Source of the DNA: Humulus lupulus
Lineage: Eukaryota > Streptophyta > Magnoliopsida > Rosales > Cannabaceae
Length of the DNA stretch: 64,000 bases
Assembly (NCBI RefSeq): GCF_963169125.1
Contig: NC_084795.1
Location: 192,918,214 to 192,982,213 of the forward strand
Reading direction: 5' to 3'
Shown here: one piece after another, positions 11,051 through 23,000 of the stretch
Layout: each line of letters begins with the position of its first letter
Position numbering within the stretch: the first letter of the stretch is position 1
The notes under the pieces: generated by a model
What the model was told of the DNA's origin: nothing
Database searches by the model: none
The model's input: the letters and a program-made list of their open reading frames with translations, nothing else
Position numbers and translations under genes: made by a program

Positions 11051-14000
11051 GGCCCAATGCCTAGTCCCGTCTAGGACACTCTTTGTCTGAGGGGGTTTAA
11101 ATCCAAATAGGACGCAAGGTCCAATGCCTAGTCTCATCCCGGACATGCTTGGTCCATGGGGTTTAAAACCAAATGGGACGCAAGGCAAAAAGCCCAGTCC
11201 CATGCCGGACATACATGGTCCGGGAGGTTCAAAACCAAATGGGGATCAAGGCCCAATGCCTAGTCCCATCCCGGATATACATTGTCCGGGTTGTTTAAAC
11301 CAAAATAGGACCCATGGCCCAATGCCTAGTCCCATCCCGTACATTCTTGGTCTGTGAGTTTAAAACCAAATGGGACACAAGGCACAATTCCTAGTCCTAT
11401 CCCGGACATACATGGTCTGGGAGGTTTAAACCCAAATGGGACACAAGGCCCAATGCCTAGTCCCATCCCGGACATGCTTGGTCCGGGGGTTTTAAAACCA
11501 AGCGGGATGTAAGGCTCTATGCCTGGTCCCATCCCGTACATGCTTGGTCTGGGGGCTTTAAACACAAATGGGACGCAATGCCCAATGCCTAGTCCCATCC
11601 CAAACACACGTGGTCTGGGAGGTTCAAATCTAAATGGGACGCAAGGCCCAATGCCTATCCCGATCCTGGACATCCTTGGTCTGGGGATTTAAAACCAAAC
11701 GTGACGCAAGGCACAAAGCCTAGTCCCATCCCTGACATACATGGTCTGGGACGTTCAAACACAAATGGGACGCAAGTCACGAACCCTAGTCCCATCCCAG
11801 ACATAACCAAATGGGACACAAGGTACAAAACCCAGTCCCATCCCAAAAGCAAAATGGTCTCGAAGGGTTCAAAACAAAACACGACGCAAGGCACAGAGCC
11901 TAGTCCCATCCCGGACATACATGGTGCGGGAGGTTCAAATACAAATGGAATGCAAGGCACAAAGCCTAGTCCCATCCTGGACATGCTTAGTCTGGTGGGG
12001 TTTAAAACCAAGTGGGACGCAAGGCCCAATGCCTAGTCCTATCCTGGACATGCTTGGTCTGGGGGTTTTAAATCCAAATGGGACGCAAGGCCCAATGCCT
12101 AGTTTCATCCCAGACATGCTTGATCCGGGGGGTTTAAAATAAAATGGGATGCAAGGCACAAAGCCCAATCCCATCCCCGACATACATGGTCCGGGAGGAT
12201 CACTCCCAAATGGGACGCAAGGCCGAATGCCTAGTCTCATCCAGAACATGCTTGGTCCGGCAATTTAAAACCAAGCGGGACGCAAGGGCCAAGGACTATT
12301 CCAATTGCAAACATACATGGTTCGGGAGGTTCAAACAAAATGGAACGCAAGGCACAAAGCCCTGTCCCATCCCGGACATACATGGTTTGGGAGGTTCAAA
12401 CCCAAATGGGACGCAAGGCCTAATGCCTAATCCCATCCCAGACAAGCTTGTTCTGGGGGGTTTAATACCGAATGAGATGCAAGGCACATTTCCAAGTCCC
12501 ATCCCGGACATACATGGTCCAGGGTGTTCAAACCCAAATAGGACGCAAGGCCCAATGCCTAGTCCCATCCCGGACATGGTTGGTCCGGGGGGTTTAAAAC
12601 CAAATGGGACGCAAGGCCCAATGCCTAGTCCCATCCCGAAGATACATTGTCTGGGAGGTTCAAAACCAAATGGGACGGAAGGCCCAATGCCTAGTCTCAT
12701 CCCGAACAAGCTTGGTGCGGGGATTTAAAACGAAGTGGGACGCAAGGCCCAATGACTATTCCCATCCCGGACATTCTTGGTTCGTGGGGTTTATAACCAA
12801 ATGCAACGCAAGGCACAAAGCCCAGTCCCATCCCGGTCATACCCAAATGGGAGGTTCAAACCCAAATGGGATGCAAGGCCTAATGCCTAGTCCCATCCCA
12901 GACATGCTTGGTCTGGGGGGTTTAAAACAAAATAGGACGCATGGCACAAAGCCCAGTCCCGTCCTGGACACACATGGTCTAGGAATTTCATACCCAAATG
13001 AGACGTAAGCCCCAATGCCTATTCTGGGGGGTTGAAAACGAAATGGGACGCAAGGAAAAAAGCCTAGTCCCATCCCGGACATACATGGTCCGGGAGGTTC
13101 ACACACAAATGGGACGCAAGTCACGAACACTAGTCCAATCCCAGACATAAGGTACAAAGCCCAGTCCCATCCTAGATGCAAAATTGTCCGGGACTGTTAA
13201 AAACTAAATGCGAGGCAAGGCAAAAAGCCTAGTCCCTTCCCGGACATACATATTCCGGGAGGTTCAAACCCAAATGGGTGGCAAGGTACAAAACCCAGTC
13301 CCATCCCAGACGCAAAATGGTCCGGGAAGGAACAAATCCAAATGCAACGCATGGCATAATGCCTTGTCCCATCCTGGACATACATGGTCCAGGAGGTTCA
13401 AACCCAAATGGATTGCAATGCACATAGCCTAGTCCCTTCCTGGACATGCTTGGTCTGGTGGGATTTAAAACCAAGTGGGACGCAAGGCCCAATGCCTAGT
13501 CCCATCCTGGACATGCTTTGTCTTGGGGGGTTTAAATCCAAATGGGACGGAAGGTCGAATGCCTAGTCTCATCTCGGACATGCTTGGTCCGAGGGGTTAA
13601 AAACCAAATGGGGCGGATGGAGGAAAGCCCAGTCCCATGCCGGACATACATGATCCGGGAGATTCAAACCCAAATGGGGAGCAAGGCCCAATGCCTAGTC
13701 CCATCCCGGGCATACATTGTCCGGGTGGTTTAAACCCAAATGGGACGTAAGGTCCAATGCCTAGTCCTATCCCGGACATGCTTGGTCCGGGGGGTTTAAA
13801 ACCAAAAGGGACGAAAGGCACAATTCCTAGTCCCATCCCGGACATACATGGTCCGGGATGTTCGAACCCAAATGGGACGCAAGTCACAAACCCTAGTCCC
13901 ATCCCGTATATAACATGTTCCGAAAGATTCAAACCCAAATGGGACATAAGGTAGAAAGCGCAGACCCATCCCAGACACAAAAAGGTCAGGGATGGTTCAA

Positions 14001-17000
14001 AACCAAATGGGACGCAAGGCAAAAAGCCTAGTCCTATCCCGGACATGCTTGGTCCGGGGGATTTAAAACCAATTGGGACGTATGGCACAAAGCCTAGTCC
14101 CATCCCGGACATACATGGTCAGGGAGTTTCGAACAAAAATGGGATGCAAGTCACCAAGCCTAGTCCCATCTCGGACATACATGGTCTGAGAGGTTCAAAC
14201 CCAAATTGGACGCAAGGCCAAATGCCTTGTCCCATCCCAGAGATGCTTGGTTCAGGGGTTTTAAAACCAAATGGGTTGCAAGGCCCAATGCCTAGTCCCT
14301 TCCCGAACATGCTTGGTCTGGGTGGTTTAAAACCAAATGGGACGCAAGGGCCAATGGATAGTCCCATCCCAGACATGCTTGGTCTGGGGGGTTTAAAACC
14401 AAATAGGACGCAAGGCCGAATGCCTAGTCCCGTCCTAATCAGACATGGTGCGGGAGGTTCAAACCCAAATGTGACTCTAGGCCCAATGCCTAGTCCCATC
14501 CTGGACATCCTTGGTCTGGGGGGGTTTAAAACAAAATTGGACGCAAGGCACAAAGTCTAGTCTTATCACGGACATACATGGTCCAGCAGGTTCAAACACA
14601 AATGGGACGCATGTCGCAAATCCTAGTCCCATCTCGAACATAACATGGTCCGGGAGGTCCAAACCCAAATCAGACACAAGGTACAAAGCCCAGTCCAATC
14701 CCAGACGCAAAATGGTCCGGGAGTGTTCAAAACCAAATGTGACGCAAGGCACACGGCCTAGTCCCATCCCGGAAATAAATGGTCTTGGAGGTTCAAACCC
14801 AAATGGAACGCAAGGAACAAAGCCTAGTCCCATCCTGGAAAATCTTGGTCTGGGGAGTTTAAATCCAAATGGATCGCATGGCCCAATGCCTTGTCTCATC
14901 CCTGATATGCTTGGTCTGAGGGGTTTAAAACCAAATGGGACGCATGGCACAAAGCCCAGCATCATGCTGGACATACATGGTTCGGGATGTTCAAACCCAA
15001 AAGGGGAACAAGGCCGAATGCCTAGTCCCATCACGGACAAACATTGTCCGGGAGGTTCAAAAAAAAATGGGACGCAAGGCCCAATGCCGAGTCCCATCCC
15101 GGACATGCTTGGTCCAGGGGGTTTAAAACCAAATTTGACGCAAGGCACAATTCCTAGTCCCATCCCGACATACATGGTTCGGGAGGTTCAAACCGAAATG
15201 GGATGCAAGGCCCAATGCCTAGTCCCATCCCATACATGCTTGGTCTAGGTGTTTTAAAAGCAAATGGGATGCAAGGCCCAATGCATAGTCCCATCCCAGA
15301 CGCGCTTGGTCCGGGGGGTTTAAAACCAAATGGGACACAAGGCCCAATGCCTAGTCCCATCGTGAACGTAAATGGTCCGGGAGGTTCAAATCCAAATGGG
15401 AATCAAGGCCCAATGCCTAGTCCCATCTGGGACATCCTTGGTCTTGGGGGTTTTAAAACCAAATGGGACGCATGGTACAAAGCCTATTCCCATTTCGAAC
15501 ATAACATGGTCTGAAAGGTTCAAACCCAAATGGGACATATGGTTCAAAGCCCAGTTCCATCCTATACGCTAAATGGTACGGGAGGGTTCAATACCAAATG
15601 GGACGTAAGGCGCACAGCCTAGTCCCATCCCGGACATACATGGTCTGGGAGGTTCAAACCCAAGTGGAATGCAAGGAACATAGCCTAGTGCCATCCTGGA
15701 CATGCTTGGTCTGGTGGGGTTTCAAACCAAGTGGGATGCAACGCCCGATGCCAATTCCCATCCTAGACATGCTTGGTCATGGGGTTCAAACCCAAATGGG
15801 ACGCAAGGCCTAGTGCCTAGTCCCAACCGAGACATGCTTAGTCTGGCTGTTTAAAACCAAGTGGGACGCATGGCACAAAGCCCGGTCCCATGCCGGACAT
15901 ACATGGTCCACGAGGTTCAAACCTAAATGGGGAGCAAGGGCCAATGCCTAGTCCCATCCCGAACATGCTTGTTCCGGGGGGTTTAACACCGGATGGGACG
16001 CAAGGCACAATTCCTAGTCCCATCCCGGACATAGATGGTCCGGGAGGTTCAAACCCAAATGGGACGCATGGCCTAATGCCTAGTCCCTTCCCGAACATGC
16101 TTGGTCTGGGGTTTTTGAAACCAAATGGGATGCAAGGAACAAATCCTAGTCCCATCCCATGCATACATGGTCCGAGAGGTTAAAACCCAAATGGGACGCA
16201 AGGTCCAATGCCTAGTCCCATGCCAAACATACATGGTCCGGGAGGTTAAAACCCAAATGGGACGCATGGCCCAATGCCTAGTCCCATCCTGGACATACAT
16301 GGTCCTGTAGGTCCAAACCCAAATTGGACGCAAGGCCCAATTCCTAGTCCCATCCCGGTCATGCTTGGTCTGTGGGGTTGAAAACGAAATGGGATGCAAG
16401 GTACAAGGCTTAGTCCCATCCCAGACATAACATGGGGCGAGAGGTTCAAACCCAAATAGGAAACATGGCACAAAGACTAGTCCCATCCTGGACATACATG
16501 GACGAGGAGGTTCAAACACAAATGGAACGCAAGGCACAAAGCCTAGTTCCATCCTGTATATGCTTGGTTTCGGGGGTTTAATACCAAGTGGGAGGAAAGG
16601 CCCAATGCCTAGTCTCATCCCAGACATGCTTGGTCTGGGGTGTTTAAAACCAAGTGGGATGCAAGGCACAATGCCTAGTCCCATCCCGGACATGCTTGGT
16701 CCGGGGGGTTTAAAACCAAATGGGACGTAAGGCACAATTCCTACTCCCATCCCGGACATACATGGTCTGGGAGGTTCTAACCCGAATGGGACGAAAGGCC
16801 CCATGACTAGTCCCATTCCCTACATGTTTGGTCCGGGGGTTTTAAATCCAAATGGGATGCAAGGCCTAATGCATAGTCCCATCCCAGACATGCTTGGTCC
16901 GTGGGGTATAAAACGAAATAGGACGCAAGGCCCAATGCCTAGTCCCATCCTAAACACACATGGTCTGGGAGGTTCAAACACAAATGGGACTCAAGGCCCA

Positions 17001-17648
17001 ATCCCAAGTCCCATCCACCATATCCTTGGTCTTGGGGGGTTTAAAATAAAATGGGACGCAAGGCACAAAGCCTAATCCCATCCTGGATATAAGTGGTCCG
17101 GGAGGTTCAAACACTAATGGGTCGCAAATCACAAAGCCTAGTCCCATCTCGGACATACATTTTCCGGGAGGTACAAACCCAAATGGGACACAAGGTAAAA
17201 AGCCCAGTCCCATCCAAGATGCAAGATGGTCCGGGAGGGTTCAAAAGCAAATGGGACGCAAGGCACACAGTCTAGTCCCATCCCGGACATACATGGTCTG
17301 AGAGGTTCAAACCCAAATGGAACGTAAGGCCCAATGACGAGTCCGATCCCAGACGTGTTTGGTATTGGGGGATGAAAACGAAATTGGATGCAAGGCACAA
17401 AGCCTAGTCCCATCTCAGACAGAACATGGTCAGGGAGGATGAAACGCAAATGGGACGGAAGGCACAAAGCCTAGTGGTTTCTCGGACATACATGGTCCGG
17501 GGGCTACAAAGCCAAATGGGACGCAAGGCCCAATGCCTAGTCCCATCCCGGACATGCTTGGCCAGGGGATTTAAAACCAAATGGGACTTAAGGCCCAAAG
17601 CCTAGTCCCATCCAAGAAATACATGGTCAGGGAGGTTCAAACCCAAAT
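11051..17648. repeat. 66-bp minisatellite array, about 100 units
   Basis: About 6.6 kb of tandem units of roughly 66 bp. A unit starts GGCCCAATGCCTAGTCCCAT, continues with CCCGGACAT and ends with AAATGGGACGCAA. At least four variants alternate: GACATGCTTGG with GGGTTTAAAACC, GACATACATGG with GGAGGTTCAAACCC, a CATAACATGG form, and a CGCAAAATGG form. Because 66 is a multiple of three, both strands carry long ORFs (up to about 245 codons) encoding 22-residue periodic peptides. The frame jumps between units, so these are unlikely to be real genes. The array begins inside element A's gag and ends at LTR 17649. Confidence 0.95.
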
Positions 17649-19190
17649 TGTAACGACCCAAATTCGCTATTAAGGCTTAAGGGCCTTGATTAGTGTACCA
17701 GGAGGGCAGGTTGGGATTTATGTGTGATTTTATGAATTTAATGCATGGTTATGGTTTAAAGCATGTTATTTGGCTATTTGTTTAACTGAGATGCATGGCT
17801 ATGTTTACTAGTATGCATGTAGGCCCGGATCGTGTTAGAAGGGCGTAATTGTAATTTTGGCCATGTTGGGCATAACTGTATTGATATGTGATAATTTTAT
17901 TCTGTGAATTGTACCACGTGAGTGTGGTTTTATTATTGTGATGCACGTGCCGAGACGGTCCTAGAGAGCTAGTTTAACTTAGATGTCACAACGGGATTTT
18001 ATACCCGGCTCGGGGGGAGCCTAAGGGTAATTCGGGGATTTTGTAACTCAGTTCTTGAGAGATTTTGGTAACTTGTGTGACTGTTAGTAACCATAGAGAG
18101 TAACAGGTTTTGATGGTAAAATGGTAGAATTGTAATGGATAGGAAATGACAAGTAAGCCCTTGAGGTTTAGTTATGAAAGGATATGCAAGGAGGGGTAAA
18201 GTGGTCATTTGGCAAGGTTAATAGACAAATTTGAGCTGTGTTATAGGGGTACACGGTTTGGTCTTGGCATTGATTGGTTTTGATAAAAAACTAAAGAGAA
18301 TAAAAACCAAAGAGAAGGGAAGATAGGGCAATGGGAAGAAGAAGAAGAAGAAGAGAAGTGAAGGAGCTGAAATTTGGAGACTTAGGAGATGAATCAAGGG
18401 AGCTTGGGATGGGATTCTCTACTTGAGGTAAGGAATTTATACACATTTAAGACTTGATTATGTTATGGGTTAAGAGATTTGAGCATGGTTTAAGTTTGAA
18501 CTTTGAGTTTTTAATTTTCTGAAATTTAAATCAAGGATGTGGATTTTGGGGATTTGATTGTGTGTTTGATTGCTTTGATGATGTTTATGGGTTGTTAGAT
18601 GGGTCATATGAAGTTTGGATTTGATTTTGGGGTTTGGGTATTGGTTTGGTATGAATTGGGAAGGTTTTAGCTCGGATAAAACGCAGGAGAAAACCCAAAA
18701 TTCTGGGTCTGCGAAGGTGTGCCACGGCACAGCTTTTTCGTGCCGCGGCGAGGAGCCCCTGTCTGATGGGTGCCGCGGCACAACTTTCTTGTGCCGCGGC
18801 ACAAGGCCATTTTCAGGGCACCAAAAGTTCCATTTTTGAGCTTTTGCTCCGGGGGTTCGGGGGATGTTTCCGGCTAATTGTTTTAGGGATTTGGGAGTCC
18901 CGAGAGTGCGGGATTGGTCCCGGGAAGTGGTTTTGGGTTGATTAGTAATGAGGGATGTTTCTTGTGTGTTGTGACTAGGTTGTTGGTGAGGCTCGTGCTA
19001 GAGGACCGTGCTCGTGGCTTTACTGCATCAGGAGGCTCGGAATGCAGGTAAGAAAACCGTAACACCCGAGAATAGGGCATGGCCCCAGATTGTATTATGT
19101 GAAAATGTTTAACCTTAAGTGAATCACGATGTGTGTGAATGATAATTTCGAACGTACTATATGTGTGATTATGATGAAATGAACGGCAAG

Positions 19191-19350
19191 GGCCGAGTAC
19201 GGCGTAGGCCGGGGCGGCCGTGGGCCGAGTACGGCGTAGGCCGGGGCGGCCGTGGGCCGAGTACGGCGTAGGCCGGGGCGGACGTGGGCCGAGTACGGCG
19301 TAGGCCGGGGCGGCCGTGGGTCGAGTACGGCGTAGGCCGGGGCGGCCGTG
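19191..19350. repeat. Five 32-bp GC-rich repeats within LTR
   Basis: Five consecutive 32-bp units starting GGCCGAGTACGGCGTAGGCC; other LTR copies (for example around 44585) have about one unit. The alternate-frame ORFs here come from the repeat. Confidence 0.93.
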
Positions 19351-19823
19351 GGCCGAAAGTAACACCTAGCACATGGGATGCTATAGTCAGGGCGGGGCCC
19401 GGTGGATACATGTGTTATGCTATATTCAGGGTGGGACCCAAGGGATACATGAGTTATCCTCGCGGTGAGAACCGATACCCCAGGGCTTTGGTAAGGTCTC
19501 TGGGGCGGCATGGCCGTGTTTGCTTAGTCTAATGGTTGACTTGTTTATTTGAGGATTATCTGTTATGATAAACTGTATACATTGCATATGTTACATTCTG
19601 CATGAGTTTTCTTGCTGGGCTTCGGCTCACGGGTGCTCTGTGTTGCAGGTAGGGCAATGACTGAGTCAACCAACCATGAGTACGGAGAGCGTGAAGCGAC
19701 GCGTACATGTTTGGCCTGCCCGACTGCTTTGGTTGGGGGTTTATTTGAAATTGGCTGTAATAATCTATGATTTTATAACTGATAACCTGTAAACTTATTT
19801 CAAGATGTAAATAGTTTTCAAAC

Positions 19824-19921
19824 CTTATTTTTGGGATCCCAATTGTTTAATACTAGAAGTTTTTATTGAGTCAACGCATTTTCACACTTATTTTTGGGAT
19901 CCCAATTGTTTAATACTAGAA
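19824..19921. repeat. 35-bp direct repeat containing TTGGGATCCCAA
   Basis: A 35-base block starting CTTATTTTTGGGATCCCAAT occurs at 19824-19858 and again at 19887-19921, 63 bases apart. Other LTR copies have this palindromic block once. Confidence 0.88.
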
Positions 19922-20027
19922 CTTTTATTAGTCACACTTTTGCTTCAAAACCTCGGTTAGCGAGTTCATTGCACTGTTATGTCTTAAAACTCACTTAGTA
20001 ACGGCTCTAAGGAAGTAGGGCGTTACA

Positions 20028-20068
20028 ACTTGGTATCAGAGCGAGCCAAGGTTTATTGGTTCTGGAGA
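20028..20068 (+). other. PBS and truncated leader of element C, deletion junction
   Basis: TGGTATCAGAGCGAGCC at 20031-20047 is the Met PBS, followed by GGTTTATTGGTTCTGGAGA. Then the sequence switches to the 3' end of element B (TTTCGTCCTTGAAATTTACC, which contains the complement of B's stop codon). Intact leaders continue GAGATTGACC and intact pol ends read GAGATTTCGTCC, so GAGATT is shared at the breakpoint. Confidence 0.85.
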
Positions 20069-20083
20069 TTTCGTCCTTGAAAT

Positions 20084-23000
20084 TTACCTGAATAACTCGG
20101 GATACCGCTCCCGCATATCCGATTCCAGTTCCCACGTCGCCTCTTCGACCTTGCTATTCCTCCACAGTACTTTAACCAAGGCGATTGTCTTGCTCCTCAA
20201 GACCTTGTCCTTCCTATCAAGGATCTGAACAGGCTTTTCTTCGTACGATAAATCCCGATCCAACTCCAAGTTCTCATAGCTCAACACATGAGTAGTGTCC
20301 GAAACATACTTCCGAAGCATGGATACATGAAACACGTCATGAACCCCTGATAGAGCTGGAGGCATTGCTAACCTGTAAGCCACCTCCCCAACTCGCTCTA
20401 GAACTTCGAATGGACCAACAAACCTGGGACTCAGCTTGCCCCGAATGCCAAATCGTTTTACTCCTCTCAGGGGTGAAACCCTGAGGAATACATGGTCACC
20501 AACCTGAAATTCCACGTTCCTGCGTTTCAGATCTGAATAACTCTTCTGGCGACTCTGGGAGGCGAGCATACGAGCTCTAATTTTCTCAAGTGCCTCATTG
20601 GTCCTCTGAACCATCTCAGGACCTAAATACTTTCTCTCCCCTGCCTCCTCCCAGTGAATCGGTGATCTGCACTTTCTTGCATACAGCATCTCATACGGAG
20701 CCACTCCGATAGTCGCCTGATAACTATTATTGTACGAGAACTCAATCAGAGGGAGATACTTACTCCAAGATCCCTCAAAATCCAACACACACACTCGTAA
20801 CATGTCCTCCAGTATCTGAATTTTCCTCTCAGACTGTCCATCCGTCTGAGGATGATAAGCGGTACTAAACCGAAGCTGCGTGCCCATAGCCTTCTGCAGG
20901 CTCTTCCAAAACTTGGAAGTGAAAGTGGGGTCTCTGTCGGATACTATCGACCTCGGAGCCCCATGAAGTCGAACAATCTCCTTAACATAAAGGTCTGCAT
21001 ACTGCTCCACAGTATAAGTTGTCTTCACAGGTAAGAAGTGGGCGGACTTCGTATACCTGTCCACAATCACCCATACCGAGTCATGCTGACCCACGGTCTT
21101 TGGCAATCCTACCACAAAGTCCATGGCAATATCTTCCCATTTCCACTCGGGAATCCCAAGAGGCTGTAATAATCCTGCTGGCCTCGGGTGTTCTGCCTTA
21201 ATCTGCTGACAGGTTAGGCATCTAGCCACATAATCCACCACGTCCCTCTTCATGCCTAACCACCAATACAAAACCTTCAGGTCATGGTACATCTTCGTAG
21301 AACCTGGGTGTAAAGAGTAAGGACTGGTATGAGACTCGTCCAGAATCTCTCGCCGAATGTCTGGATCAATCAGAACACAAATTCGTCCTTTGTACTTCAA
21401 CAAACCCATCTCAGAAATAGAGAAGTCCTTAGCTGCTCCCGATAGGACATTCTCTCTACGTTCAACTAACCGGGGGTCCTTTCCCTGTGCTTCCTTAATC
21501 CTCTCGAGGAGCGTTGACTGAAGAGTAATGTTGGCTAACCTGCCAACCATTAGCTCTATACCTGCTCTGGTCATCTCTCCAGCTAATCTGTCAGATATCT
21601 GCCTCGAACTATACAGCTGTCCTGGGCCCCTCCGGCTCAATGCATCAGTCACTACATTAGCCTTCCCAGGATGGTATAGGATATCACAATCGTAATCCTT
21701 TACCAGCTCTAGCCACCGTCTCTGGCGCATGTTCAAGTCCTTCTGGGTAAAGAAATACTTTAGACTCTTGTGATCAGTGTATATCTCGCACCTCTCTCCA
21801 TACAGATAGTGTCTCCAAACCTTAAGTGCGAATACCACTGCAGCTAATTCCAGGTCATGCGTGGGATACCTCTGCTCGTACTCCTTTAATTGCCTTGATG
21901 CGTACGCTCTTACTTTCCCAGCCTGCATCAACACGCATCCCAGACCCTGTCTGGAAGCGTCACAGTAGACCACAAACTTCTCATTATCTGTTGGCAAGCT
22001 CAGCACTGGTGCAGTAATCAACCGCCGCTTCAGCTCTTTGAAGCTATTCTCGCATCGATCTGTCCACACAAACTTGGTCTTCTTCCTTGTCAATTCTGTC
22101 AACGGAGTAGCAATTCTGGAGAACCCCTCTACAAACCGCCGGTAGTAACCTGCTAGTCCAAGGAAACTTCTAACTTCAGGAACATTGCTGGGTCTAGGCC
22201 AATCTCTTACTGCTTCCGTCTTGCTTGGGTCGACTAGTAACCCATCCTTACTGATAATGTGGCCTAGAAATGAAACTTGCGATAACCAGAACTCGCATTT
22301 GCTAAACTTAGCATATAACTTATGCTCTCTTAACCGATGCAACACCAGGCGCAGATGATGCTCATGCTCTGACTCTGACTGGGAGTATACTAGGATATCA
22401 TCAATAAACACAATCACGAACTTATCCAAGTAATCCTTGAAAATTCTGTTCATCAAATCCATAAATGCCGCTGGGGCATTGGTTAATCCAAAGGACATAA
22501 CCAGAAATTCATAATGCCCATACCGTGTCCGAAATGCAGTCTTTGGTATGTCCTTTTCTCTGATCCTCAACTGATAGTAGCCTGATCGGAGATCAATCTT
22601 CGAAAACATTGTACTCCCTTGAAGCTGATCAAATAAATCCTCGATCCTAGGCAATGGATACTTGTTCTTGATGGTCAACTTATTCAACTCCCTGTAATCG
22701 ATGCACATCCTGAGCGATCCATCCTTTTTCTTAACAAATAAAACTGGAGCACCCCACGGCGAGAAACTCGGTCTGACAAACCCCAAATCAAGTAGTTCCT
22801 GTAGCTGAATCTTCAATTCCTTTAATTCTGCTGGAGTCATTCTGTAAGGTGCCTTGGAAACTGGCTCTGCTCCCGGAGCCAACTCTATGACGAACTCAAT
22901 CTCCCGCTGTGGCGGCAACCCCGGTAGATCCGCTGGAAACAAGTCTGAAAACTCGCAGACGACTCTGGTTTCATTCGGTCCCACTACCGCCACCTTAGAG

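Larger units (their letters stand above)
17649..20027 (+). mobile_element. 5' LTR of element C
   Basis: 2,379-bp plus-strand LTR, TGTAACGACCCAAATTCGC to AAGTAGGGCGTTACA, inserted at the end of the 66-bp array; the left flank is caaat. It has a GAA run at 18339-18356, a GCCGCGGC palindrome cassette at 18718-18804, a 32-bp minisatellite at 19191-19350 and a duplicated block at 19824-19921. It is followed by a PBS. I assign it to element C because C's gag resumes at 27260 after the inserted element B. Confidence 0.88.

Noticed and set aside
11326..16816. Long ORFs on both strands in the tandem array as a repeat protein gene
   Set aside because: They follow from a 66-bp period divisible by three; frames change between units and no start or promoter context supports a gene.
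11051..17648. CRISPR array
   Set aside because: Units vary along their whole length with no constant repeat and unique spacer pattern, no cas genes, and the context is a plant retrotransposon.
19095..19532. Overlapping Arg/Pro-rich ORFs
   Set aside because: They are products of the 32-bp minisatellite.
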